Assembly (NCBI GenBank): GCA_944322745.1
Contig: CALUPV010000004.1
Coordinates: forward strand, 1 to 64,000
Reading direction: 5' to 3'
DNA from: Candidatus Gastranaerophilales bacterium
GTDB lineage: Bacteria > Cyanobacteriota > Vampirovibrionia > Gastranaerophilales > Gastranaerophilaceae
Length of the DNA: 64,000 nt
Position 1 is the first letter of the stretch, and every line of letters begins with the position of its first letter. The translations under genes and the position numbers were made by a program. The notes under the pieces were generated by a model, which saw only the letters and a program-made list of their open reading frames with translations, was not told the DNA's origin and did no database searches. Below, piece by piece: positions 8,520 through 17,165 of this stretch.

Positions 8520-9926
8520 TTAGCAGTTATGTTTTGTATCTGGAGTTGCAGGGAATAAAATTTTACGTGTGAAATCCAAACAGTTCGGGAATAATTCTTC
8601 TATTCTTTTTTGAAAATTTTTATTGGTTAATTTGCCGCTGGTAACATATGAAACCATTTGGGCAAAAAGTTCCTTTCTTGCTGTAACATCATTAAAACAG
8701 ACAGAGTCATAGGAATTATCATAAACACCAAAATAATATTTAAAGTCATTATCTTTCAGTAGTTCTTTAAATGTTTGTCCTTGCGGTTTTCCCTCTTTTT
8801 CATCTATCTCAAACATATGCATTAAATCTGCAGTAATTGCGTTATCAAACTCTTTACTAAATGATGGCATATCTATATATCTCGAAAAATTTTCACCTGA
8901 AATAGTACTTACAAAATCTTGTTTTTCTAAATTTAATAATCTTCCCTGATTATAATCAAATGCATGTCCCATTTCATGTGCTAAAGACTCATAAGTATTT
9001 TGTTCAACACCATTAATTGTAATTGCTTGATTATTTGCTTTTTCAGCAAAAATAATTTCTTTTGTTTTTGGTGATAATTCGTATTCTATTGCTCCAAATT
9101 TATCTAAACGTGGTTTACCGTCTTCTAAGATTGGTTTTTTTGAATGTCTATATTCTGCGTGTGATGATTCCGGGAACAAAAACATATCATCATAAATTTT
9201 AATAGATATTTCATTATCTATCATATTTTGTAATAGAATATTCTCAATCTGAGATAATTCTCTGATAAAAGATGTAATATACTCGTTTGAAACTCCGTCT
9301 TTACTTTTTGTCAGTAAAAAAGTTCTTTTAAGAAGTGATGATACCAGTTCAAATTTCTTCTCATTAGAGTCTTTTAAACTATTCAAAATTTCCTGAGCTT
9401 CCACAGATAATTTATCAATAATCGGCTTTTTCTTTACAGGAGTACTTAATACATCAATATTGGTTAATTCTCGACCATAATACATTCTCATTGCATAAAC
9501 AAATCGAGGATCAAGTTCTATATTGGAAACATTACCATTTGGAAGTATCATTCTGGAAATTTCTAAAGAACCATTTCTCTTAATAGTAATTGCACGTATT
9601 CTAAAAGTTTGTCCATTACTTAATTTAATATTTTGTCTTTCAATATAACTTGTTCCATCTTCTAATCTAATAGGATTTAATAATATTTCTTTACCCTCTA
9701 TTTTATGTGGCAATTTATAAGGATTAGATTGTTCGCCATCACGTTGAATATCGAAAAATTTAGGATTTATTCCTTTTATTTCCTGCCAATAAATTGGATT
9801 AATCGGAATACTTGATCCGAAAACTGGTTTGTTATTTGTTAAAACTCCTATTTCTTCATTAGAGAGTTTTTTCTTTTCATGTGGAGAAATATTGCGTCTA
9901 ATAATATTCAACTGAATAAAATCCAT
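8520..9926 (-). CDS. Lethal-factor-like (gluzincin) metallopeptidase domain protein
   Basis: The protein has 468 aa and no signal peptide. The first 170 residues form an unrecognised domain that includes IYWQEIKGINPKFFDIQRDG and a beta-rich part. The C-terminal 200 residues hold ESLAHEMGHAFDY (HExxH zinc site, near residue 340) and, about 75 residues later, ARKELFAQMVSYV. The latter is the second-helix glutamate pattern of anthrax-lethal-factor-like (ATLF/Pro-Pro endopeptidase) gluzincins. The enzyme probably cleaves peptides or proteins in the cytoplasm, or is exported by a non-Sec route. It is monocistronic. Function is inferred from motifs only, and the substrate is unknown. Confidence 0.6.
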   Translation of the reverse strand: MDFIQLNIIRRNISPHEKKKLSNEEIGVLTNNKPVFGSSIPINPIYWQEIKGINPKFFDIQRDGEQSNPYKLPHKIEGKEILLNPIRLEDGTSYIERQNIKLSNGQTFRIRAITIKRNGSLEISRMILPNGNVSNIELDPRFVYAMRMYYGRELTNIDVLSTPVKKKPIIDKLSVEAQEILNSLKDSNEKKFELVSSLLKRTFLLTKSKDGVSNEYITSFIRELSQIENILLQNMIDNEISIKIYDDMFLFPESSHAEYRHSKKPILEDGKPRLDKFGAIEYELSPKTKEIIFAEKANNQAITINGVEQNTYESLAHEMGHAFDYNQGRLLNLEKQDFVSTISGENFSRYIDMPSFSKEFDNAITADLMHMFEIDEKEGKPQGQTFKELLKDNDFKYYFGVYDNSYDSVCFNDVTARKELFAQMVSYVTSGKLTNKNFQKRIEELFPNCLDFTRKILFPATPDTKHNC

Positions 9927-10034
9927 TATATATACACCTAAATAACTTACTAAGAAATTTTTTCTCTAAACTTACAAAAAACAATAAAGACAGTTTTTGC
10001 TATGATTAATAAAAATATAGTATTATTTATAATT

Positions 10035-11156
10035 ATGAAGATACTTTTAATAACAGATTTATATCCATTAGAAAATGAAAAAATAACAAAAGCTCTATAT
10101 TATTTTGTGCATGAATGGCGAAAACAAGGTCATTGTGTAGAAGTAATAAGAGCAAATTTTATAATAAATACTCTTTTTCGTGGCCGTAAAATACAAAAAG
10201 AAAAGATTTACTATGAGAATGGAACAAAAATTTATAATTTAAACTTTCATACTCCGTTTTGGTTTGATGTATATAAAAAACTTCCTAAAGATTTTTCGCT
10301 AAAAAATTATGATGTGATTATTTCTCATATGCCTTGCGGAGCATTAATGGCTGATAAACTTTTGAAGAAACATAGTATTAAGTATATATATGCTGTACAT
10401 TTCTCAGATATTGTCGTACTTAAAAGTTTTTTATATCTTCCATTTAGAAATAAACTTAAAAAAATCTATAAAGAAGCAGATAAAATAGCAGCAAGAAGTT
10501 ATGTTCTTCAAAAGAGAATAGAAGAAATTATACCTGAGGCTCACAATAAGACTTTTGTTGCATATTCCGGAATTGAAAAAGATTATATATCAGACTCAAT
10601 TAAAGCTACATTTAATAGAGAAGAATTGCAAATTTCAACAGTGGCTTCTTTAATAAAAAGAAAAAATATAAATTTAATAATAAATGCGATTGCAAATATT
10701 CATAAAAAAATTCATTTAACAATAATTGGAGATGGACCTGAACGCAGAAAACTTGAAAAACTCACTCAAAGGCTTAATATAGAAGATAAAATTACCTTTT
10801 TAGGTAATATCAAAAGAGAAAAAGTAATTAGTAAATTAAAAGAATCAGATATTTTTATTTTACTTAGTAAAAATGAAACCTTTGGTATAAGCTATCTGGA
10901 AGCTATGGCGACTGGAAATATTGTTATAGCAAAAAAAGAAGATGGTATTGATGGAATAATTAAAAATAGGCAAAATGGTTTTTTAATTAATTCGGAAGTA
11001 AGTGAATTAAAGGCTTGTATTGAAAATATAATAAAAATTAGTGATGAAGAAATTAAAATAATAAGACAAAAAAGTATAGATACTGTAAAAAGGCTAACTA
11101 TAAAAGAGGCGGCAGAAAATTATATTAATAATATTGTGAACAATGATAATATATAA
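10035..11156 (+). CDS. Family 4 (GT-B) glycosyltransferase
   Basis: The frame opens at 10002, but the conserved N terminus MKILLITDLYPLENEKITKA starts at ATG 10035, giving 373 aa. The C-terminal Rossmann half shows the GT4 signature: TVASLIKRKNINLIINA, then IIGDGPERRKLEKL and the E-x7-E motif in NETFGISYLEAMATG. GT4 enzymes use activated sugars with retention of configuration and build lipopolysaccharide or other glycans in the cytoplasm. It stands alone between the metallopeptidase and the permease genes. Start choice rests on homology, because the ribosome site is weak for both ATGs. Confidence 0.83.
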   Translation: MKILLITDLYPLENEKITKALYYFVHEWRKQGHCVEVIRANFIINTLFRGRKIQKEKIYYENGTKIYNLNFHTPFWFDVYKKLPKDFSLKNYDVIISHMPCGALMADKLLKKHSIKYIYAVHFSDIVVLKSFLYLPFRNKLKKIYKEADKIAARSYVLQKRIEEIIPEAHNKTFVAYSGIEKDYISDSIKATFNREELQISTVASLIKRKNINLIINAIANIHKKIHLTIIGDGPERRKLEKLTQRLNIEDKITFLGNIKREKVISKLKESDIFILLSKNETFGISYLEAMATGNIVIAKKEDGIDGIIKNRQNGFLINSEVSELKACIENIIKISDEEIKIIRQKSIDTVKRLTIKEAAENYINNIVNNDNI

Positions 11157-11212
11157 TTTCATATAAAATCATGTTTGGTTTATAATAAATTGCGCTGTGC
11201 GATTAAGAAGAT

Positions 11213-12751
11213 ATGGAAAATATGAAACAGGAAACATTAGCTGTTATAAAGAAAATGCTCAGTAAAAAATCCACTGATTTATTTATACAAGAGAGTAAAA
11301 CAACTGAGTTAAAAAAAACATTAAATATATTTGATTTATTGATTTTAGGTGTTAGTGCCGTAGTTGGAACAGGAATTTTTACAATCATAGGTAGTGCAAT
11401 AGTTGGGAGTTATGATGCACCTGGTGCCGGAACTGCAGTAATAGTTTCGATGTTAATAGCAGCTTTAGCAAGTTTATTTTCAGCATTGGCATATTCCGAA
11501 ATTGCTGCAATGATACCTGTAGCCGGAAGTGCATATACTTTTACCTACGCAACTATGGGTGAATTTATGGCTTGGATGGTTGGTTGGGTATTAATGCTTG
11601 AATATGCAATAGGTAATATCACAGTAGCAACAGCTTGGACAGGATACCTAACTCAACTTTTAAAAGGTTTCAGGCATATTCTCCCTGATTTTGTAATTAA
11701 TTTCCCTTTATGGCTAAGAAATGATTTTCGTTCAATGTATGCAATGTGTGATAAATACGGTTGGGATGTACACGATAAAATGCCATTTATCCACCTTCCT
11801 TTTGGGACAGAAATACCGATTGCAATAAATATTCCGGCTATTTTTATAGTACTTCTTTTGACAATCTTATTGATAAAAGGAGTCAAAGAATCAACAAGAG
11901 TTGCCGGTATAATGGTATTTGTAAACTTATCAATAATAATATCTTTTATAATAGTGGGGGCAAAATATGTAGCACCGGAAAATTGGACACCATTTGCCCC
12001 AAATGGGATTGAAGGTATTTTAGCAGGCACTTTTATAATTTTCTTTGCATATATCGGTTTTGATGCAATATCAACAGCAGCGGAAGAAACAAAAAATCCG
12101 CAAAGAGATTTACCTATAGCAATTATAGGCACTCTTGTTTTATGTACAATTCTATATGTATCAGTCGCTTTGGTTTTAACAGGAATTGTCCCGTTGGGCA
12201 ATATTGACACACAAGCGCCATTAGCACACGCAATGAGAGTAATAGGAAAAAATTGGTATGCAGGTGCAATCTCAGTTGGTGCCTTATGTGCCTTAACTTC
12301 CGTTTTATTGGTATATCAGTTGGGAACAACCAGAATATTCTATGCAATTGCAAGAGACAACTTTTTACCTCAAAATATTATGAAAATTCATCCTAAATTT
12401 AAAACACCGCATATTATAACATGGATTTCTGGATTAATTGTTATTATCGGATCTTTATTTATGGATTTAAATATATCAGCTGAACTATGTAATTATGGCA
12501 CATTTGCATCATTCGTGATTATATGCATTGAAGTTCTAATATTGAGGAAAACAGAACCAAACAGACATAGACCTTTTAAAGTTCCGTTTTGTCCTTTGTT
12601 CCCTATTTTAGGTATTATAATGTGCAGCTGCTTTATGATATATAAAAGTATGTCAGGCGGAGATTCCTCAAAATACTTTTTGTTATGGGTAATTATGGGA
12701 CTTGCCATATATATATTCTATGGATATAAGAATAAACGTATTAAAGAATAG
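11213..12751 (+). CDS. APC-superfamily amino acid permease (cationic amino acid transporter type)
   Basis: This 512-aa inner-membrane protein has about 12 hydrophobic segments. The first helix holds LLILGVSAVVGTGIFTIIG, the APC unwound-helix substrate site. AAEETKNPQRDLPIAIIG near residue 290 is the typical loop after helix 6-7 of CAT/YfnA-type permeases. An unusually large hydrophilic insert (about residues 155-195) between helices 4 and 5 carries MCDKYGWDVHDKMPF. It is probably a proton-coupled uptake system for amino acids. The ATG at 11213 follows AAGAAG. A T-tailed hairpin ends the transcript, so it is monocistronic. Confidence 0.85.
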   Translation: MENMKQETLAVIKKMLSKKSTDLFIQESKTTELKKTLNIFDLLILGVSAVVGTGIFTIIGSAIVGSYDAPGAGTAVIVSMLIAALASLFSALAYSEIAAMIPVAGSAYTFTYATMGEFMAWMVGWVLMLEYAIGNITVATAWTGYLTQLLKGFRHILPDFVINFPLWLRNDFRSMYAMCDKYGWDVHDKMPFIHLPFGTEIPIAINIPAIFIVLLLTILLIKGVKESTRVAGIMVFVNLSIIISFIIVGAKYVAPENWTPFAPNGIEGILAGTFIIFFAYIGFDAISTAAEETKNPQRDLPIAIIGTLVLCTILYVSVALVLTGIVPLGNIDTQAPLAHAMRVIGKNWYAGAISVGALCALTSVLLVYQLGTTRIFYAIARDNFLPQNIMKIHPKFKTPHIITWISGLIVIIGSLFMDLNISAELCNYGTFASFVIICIEVLILRKTEPNRHRPFKVPFCPLFPILGIIMCSCFMIYKSMSGGDSSKYFLLWVIMGLAIYIFYGYKNKRIKE

Positions 12752-12769
12752 GTTAATAAACCTGTATTC

Positions 12770-12806
12770 AGAATAAAGATTAAACTTTTGTATTTATTCT
12801 TTTTTA
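12770..12806 (+). terminator. Rho-independent terminator of the permease gene
   Basis: AGAATAAA (12770-12777) pairs with TTTATTCT (12793-12800) and a TTTTTT run follows. It lies 19 bp past the permease stop and ahead of nadB. Confidence 0.6.
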
Positions 12807-12845
12807 TGTTTGAAATAAAATAATAAAGAGAATAAGGATATTAAG

Positions 12846-14456
12846 ATGAAACACACAAAGTATTCTGCAGTAATAGTAGGTAGTGGTATAGCAGGGCTTT
12901 ATGCTGCAATAAAATTGCATAAAGAAGCAAAGCTTGAAAATGGTCTTTTAATTGTTACAAAATCGCAGTTGATTGAATCAAATTCAAAATATGCACAAGG
13001 CGGAATGGTTTGTGTAATGCCTGAAAATAAATTAGATTCTTGTACTTTGCACATCGAAGACACTATAAAAGCGGGTGCAGGTTTAACTGATGCAAAGGTT
13101 GCAGCTTTTATTTCCGAAAAAAGTGCTGAAGTTGTAAAAGAATTGCAGAATCTAGGTGTAGATTTTGATAGAGATGAAAATAATAAATTAAAATTTACAA
13201 AAGAAGCTGCACACAGTGTGAATAGAATTCTTCACGCAGGTGGTGATGCTACTGGTTTTTGTATAGAAAATGCTTTAGTAAAATATCTAATGTCTCAAAA
13301 AGATATCGATATATATGAACAAACATTGGCTGTTGAATTATTAAAAGACTCAAAAAACATCAATAGAGGACTTATAACATATAATTATAGTGAAAATGAA
13401 TATGAAATAATTGAAACACCGGTGGTAATACTTGCAACAGGCGGAATTGGGCAATTATATAAATATACAACAAATCCTGATATAACGACAGGTGATGGAA
13501 TTGCATTGGCATATAGAGCCGGAGCTATAGTAAAAGATATGGAATTTGTACAATTCCATCCTACAGCCTTTGCTCTTGGCGAAAATGGAACAATGTTTTT
13601 AATCTCAGAAGCTGTCAGAGGTGAAGGCGCTAAGCTTGTTGATAAAGACGGTCATACATTTATGGAAAAGTATGATAAACGATTAGAATTGGCTCCTCGT
13701 GATGTTGTAACAAGGGCTATATTTAATGAAATGAAAGAAACAAATGCTTCTAATGTATACCTTAATGCAACACATATTAGTGAAGAAAAATTTGAGAAGC
13801 GCTTCCCTACAATTTTTGGAACTTGCAGGGAATATAATATAAATCCTTCAAAAGACTATATACCTGTTTCACCGTCAGCTCACTACTTTATGGGAGGAAT
13901 AAAAACCCAAGTAAACGGTAAAACATCAATAGAAGGACTTTATGCTATAGGCGAAGCATCTTGTACAGGCTTGCATGGTGCAAATCGTTTAGCATCAAAT
14001 TCAATATTGGAATGCGCTGTTACCGCTTTTGAACTGGTTAACTTTTTAAAATCCAAAAATCTTGAAGAAAATTATATGCAAGATGAACAAATAAATAAAA
14101 TAATAAGCTTCTACGAAGATAATATTCAGTTAAATAATAGCGAAGAAACTGAAGAATTATTTAAAGAAATAAAAGAATTAATGTGGAACAATGTTGGAAT
14201 TATAAGAAATGAAGAGAAATTAATGATAGCAAAAGCCAAAATTGAAGAATTAAAAGAAAAATTTGGTTATACATATAAGTGTCCGGACAGAAGTTCCTAT
14301 GAAATAAGGAATATGCTAACAATTGCAGAACTTATAATAGAATTTGCACTAAAGAGAAAAGAATCAAGAGGTGCTCATTATAGAGAGGATTATCCTCAAA
14401 AGGATTTAATAGCAGAATCTCATCAATTATCAAGAAATACAACAATGAAAGGTTAA
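12846..14456 (+). CDS. nadB: L-aspartate oxidase
   Basis: This 536-aa FAD enzyme oxidises L-aspartate to iminoaspartate in de novo NAD synthesis. The N-terminal dinucleotide-binding motif is VIVGSGIAGLYAAI. The succinate-dehydrogenase-family signatures NSKYAQGG, EFVQFHPTA, SEAVRGEGAKL and HYFMGGIKT are all present, and GLHGANRLASNSILE marks the flavin-binding C-terminal part. The helical C-terminal domain (YEIRNMLTIAELI) is complete. AAGGA precedes the ATG. It is followed by nadC after 6 bp. nadA (quinolinate synthase) is not in the window and must lie elsewhere if the pathway is complete. Confidence 0.95.
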   Translation: MKHTKYSAVIVGSGIAGLYAAIKLHKEAKLENGLLIVTKSQLIESNSKYAQGGMVCVMPENKLDSCTLHIEDTIKAGAGLTDAKVAAFISEKSAEVVKELQNLGVDFDRDENNKLKFTKEAAHSVNRILHAGGDATGFCIENALVKYLMSQKDIDIYEQTLAVELLKDSKNINRGLITYNYSENEYEIIETPVVILATGGIGQLYKYTTNPDITTGDGIALAYRAGAIVKDMEFVQFHPTAFALGENGTMFLISEAVRGEGAKLVDKDGHTFMEKYDKRLELAPRDVVTRAIFNEMKETNASNVYLNATHISEEKFEKRFPTIFGTCREYNINPSKDYIPVSPSAHYFMGGIKTQVNGKTSIEGLYAIGEASCTGLHGANRLASNSILECAVTAFELVNFLKSKNLEENYMQDEQINKIISFYEDNIQLNNSEETEELFKEIKELMWNNVGIIRNEEKLMIAKAKIEELKEKFGYTYKCPDRSSYEIRNMLTIAELIIEFALKRKESRGAHYREDYPQKDLIAESHQLSRNTTMKG

Positions 14457-14462
14457 ACAAAT

Positions 14463-15305
14463 ATGTCATCTGTATTATTACACGATTTTATAGTCGAAGA
14501 ACATGTTAAAAATGCACTAAAAGAAGATATCGGTTTTGGGGATATAACAACAGATTATTTAGTTCCTAAAAATGAACGAATAATTGCAAAATTAAATACA
14601 AGAGAAGATGGCATATTATGTGGTATTGATATAGTTGAAACAGTATTTAAGACACTTTCAAACGAAGTAAAAATACAAAAGTTTTTCAAAGACGGAGATA
14701 AAATAAAAAAAGGAGATACACTTGCTGTTATAGAAGGTCCTGCAAGAGCTGTTTTAATTGGCGAAAGAACAGCCTTAAATTATATTCAAAGATTAAGCGG
14801 TATAGCAACAGAAACAAATAAATATCAAATAGCAATAGGAGATAATAAAGCAAGGATTACAGACACAAGAAAGACAACACCAGGATTCAGAATGTTTGAG
14901 AAATATGCTGTATATACAGGCGGAGCAAGACTTCACCGTTTTAATCTTTCTGATTGTGTAATGATTAAAGATAATCATATTCAATATGCAGGCTCAATAA
15001 CAAATGCAGTGAATAAAATCAGAGAACACCTTTCTCATACTCATAAAATTGAAATTGAATGTGATACCATTGAACAAGTAAAAGAAGCTATTAATGCAAA
15101 AGCAGATATAATTATGCTCGACAATATGAACTGTGATTTGATGAAACAATGTGTAGAGCTTATTGGTGATAAAGCTTTAATAGAAGCAAGCGGAAATGTT
15201 ACAATTGATACTATTGGAGATATTGCAAAAACAGGAGTAGACGTTATATCTTCAAGTGCTATTGTTGCAAAGGCAAAAACATTAGATATTGCTTTAGATA
15301 TGTAA
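14463..15305 (+). CDS. nadC: Nicotinate-nucleotide pyrophosphorylase (quinolinate phosphoribosyltransferase)
   Basis: The 280-aa NadC converts quinolinate and PRPP to nicotinate mononucleotide. Conserved elements are LKEDIGFGDITTDYL near residue 18, ERTALNYIQRLSGIAT near 100, TDTRKTTPGFR near 135, the KDNHIQYAGSI segment and IMLDNMNCDLM near 217, then EASGNVTIDTI. Length is normal. It lies 6 bp after nadB, hence one operon. The intergenic region after it (15306-15366) shows no clear terminator, so some readthrough into etfB is possible. Confidence 0.95.
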   Translation: MSSVLLHDFIVEEHVKNALKEDIGFGDITTDYLVPKNERIIAKLNTREDGILCGIDIVETVFKTLSNEVKIQKFFKDGDKIKKGDTLAVIEGPARAVLIGERTALNYIQRLSGIATETNKYQIAIGDNKARITDTRKTTPGFRMFEKYAVYTGGARLHRFNLSDCVMIKDNHIQYAGSITNAVNKIREHLSHTHKIEIECDTIEQVKEAINAKADIIMLDNMNCDLMKQCVELIGDKALIEASGNVTIDTIGDIAKTGVDVISSSAIVAKAKTLDIALDM

Positions 15306-15366
15306 AACATAACATTTGCACTAATATTGTTTTTGTAGCACAATAATATGAAGAGGGGTTAAAATA

Positions 15367-16155
15367 TTGAACATTGTTGTGTTTATAAAACAGGTTCCTG
15401 ATACTAATGATGTAAAATGGACTCAGAATAATAATATAGATAGAACAAAAATGGATTCTATTATAAACCCTGTTGACAAACAGGCAATAGAAGCTGCACT
15501 CAGATTAAAAGAATCATATGGTGCAAATATAACTGCAATAACAATGGGACCCGTTAAAGCAATAGATGTATTAAAAGAAGCAATAGCTCTTGGCGTAGAT
15601 GATGCTGCAATATTATCCGATCCAAAATTTTCAGGCTCTGATACTTGTGCTACATCAAGGGTTTTAGCTGCTGCTGTAAAAGAGAAATTCCCTGATACTG
15701 ATTTAATATTATTCGGTCAAAGTGCGATAGACGGAGAAACTTCACAAACCGGACCTTCAACAGCTGTAAGGTTAGGTTATCCGTTTGTTTGTCATGTTAA
15801 TGAAATTGTTGAAATTAATAATGATAAAATAATAATTAATACAGAAACAGAAACATATAAAGAAGTACTTCAAATTCAAATGCCGGCTGTTTTATGTATA
15901 AGTAATTATGTTTTCAAACCAAGAATTCCTAAAATTAACGGATATATAAAATCTCAAGATTATAATTATAAATCTTACAACATATATGAATTAAATATTC
16001 CTGAAACACAAACCGGAGTAAAAGGTTCACCAACATATGTTTCTTGTGTATATAAAACTGCTGATAACAGAAATTGCAGAATTATATATACAAAAGACGA
16101 TGAGAATTTTGCAGATAATATAATTAAGGAAATAAAAGAAATAATGGGGCGTTAA
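15367..16155 (+). CDS. etfB: Electron transfer flavoprotein beta subunit (EtfB/FixA type)
   Basis: The 262-aa EtfB begins at a TTG (15367) behind GAGGGG. IVVFIKQVPDTNDVKWTQNN is the family N terminus, and INPVDKQAIEAALRLKE and LILFGQSAIDGETSQTGPSTAVRLGYP (the AMP/FAD-binding loop, near residue 118) follow. With EtfA it forms a soluble heterodimer that carries electrons between dehydrogenases and the quinone pool or ferredoxin. It overlaps etfA by one base (TAATG). No acyl-CoA dehydrogenase, FixC or FixX lies nearby, so the electron donor is unclear. Confidence 0.93.
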   Translation: MNIVVFIKQVPDTNDVKWTQNNNIDRTKMDSIINPVDKQAIEAALRLKESYGANITAITMGPVKAIDVLKEAIALGVDDAAILSDPKFSGSDTCATSRVLAAAVKEKFPDTDLILFGQSAIDGETSQTGPSTAVRLGYPFVCHVNEIVEINNDKIIINTETETYKEVLQIQMPAVLCISNYVFKPRIPKINGYIKSQDYNYKSYNIYELNIPETQTGVKGSPTYVSCVYKTADNRNCRIIYTKDDENFADNIIKEIKEIMGR

Positions 16156-17165
16156 TGGAACCAAACGGCATATTAATATATGGTGAATTAACACAAAACT
16201 ACAGTATAAGACCTGTAGTTAAACAGCTGTTAAGTAAAGCCGTTGAATTAAAAGAAAAAATTTGGAATCAAAGAATAATTGTTTGTATTATAGGACCAAG
16301 AATGAATTATGAAAAAATAATATATGAACTTGGGAAATATGGTGCAGATGAAGTTGTAATTATAAGTGATAACAGAATTACAGAATATAACCGTAATTAC
16401 TTCCCCCAATTTTTTACAGAAATTGCAAAAAAATACCCGCCAAGAATAATACTAATCGGGGCAACAGTGCAAGGTAAAGAAATTGCCTCATATACAGCGA
16501 CAAAATTAGATACAGGTTTAACCGCAGATTGTACGAATTTAGATATAGGTGAAAATAACTTATTATTATCAACCAGACCAACCTTTGGCGGTCAGCTTAC
16601 GGCAGATATATTATGCAGAACATTTCCTCAAATGGCGACAGTTCAAGAAAATGTATTTAAAGAAAAAGAAATAGAACATACAGCGAATGCTATTTTCTCT
16701 TGGTTTGATATTAATGAAGAAGAAAATAAAATAAAAATTATAAAATCAATACAAAAAGACACAAAGAGCAAAGATCTTGCAAGTGCAAAAATTATAATAT
16801 CCGGTGGAAAAGGAGCATGCAAAGATAATGGTTTTGCATTAATTTATCAATTGGCACAAAAAATGAAAGCTGCAGTAGCAGGTTCAAGAGAAGCTTTTGA
16901 AAAAGGATATATAACTAAATCACAACAAATTGGACAAACAGGAAAAACAGTTGCCCCAGAATTATATATTGCAGTTGGAATATCGGGCGCAAATCAACAC
17001 TTAACGGCTATAAAAAATAGTGGTAAAATAATAGCTATTAATAAGGATATAAATGCACCAATATTTAAGCAAGCCGATATTGGTATTGTTGGAGATTTAT
17101 TTAAAGTGCTGCCCGAATTAATTAAAAAAATTGAAACAGTTAATAAAGAGGAACATGATGAGTAA
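16155..17165 (+). CDS. etfA: Electron transfer flavoprotein alpha subunit (EtfA/FixB type)
   Basis: The 336-aa EtfA has an N-terminal Rossmann-like domain and the C-terminal FAD domain with SGGKGACKDNGFALI near residue 217, then IGQTGKTVAPELYIAVGISGANQHL near 256, the classic FAD-binding signature of ETF alpha. It ends ADIGIVGDLFKVLPELI. It is coupled to etfB by TAATG and overlaps the following transporter gene by 11 bp, so all three are probably one transcript. Confidence 0.93.
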   Translation: MEPNGILIYGELTQNYSIRPVVKQLLSKAVELKEKIWNQRIIVCIIGPRMNYEKIIYELGKYGADEVVIISDNRITEYNRNYFPQFFTEIAKKYPPRIILIGATVQGKEIASYTATKLDTGLTADCTNLDIGENNLLLSTRPTFGGQLTADILCRTFPQMATVQENVFKEKEIEHTANAIFSWFDINEEENKIKIIKSIQKDTKSKDLASAKIIISGGKGACKDNGFALIYQLAQKMKAAVAGSREAFEKGYITKSQQIGQTGKTVAPELYIAVGISGANQHLTAIKNSGKIIAINKDINAPIFKQADIGIVGDLFKVLPELIKKIETVNKEEHDE

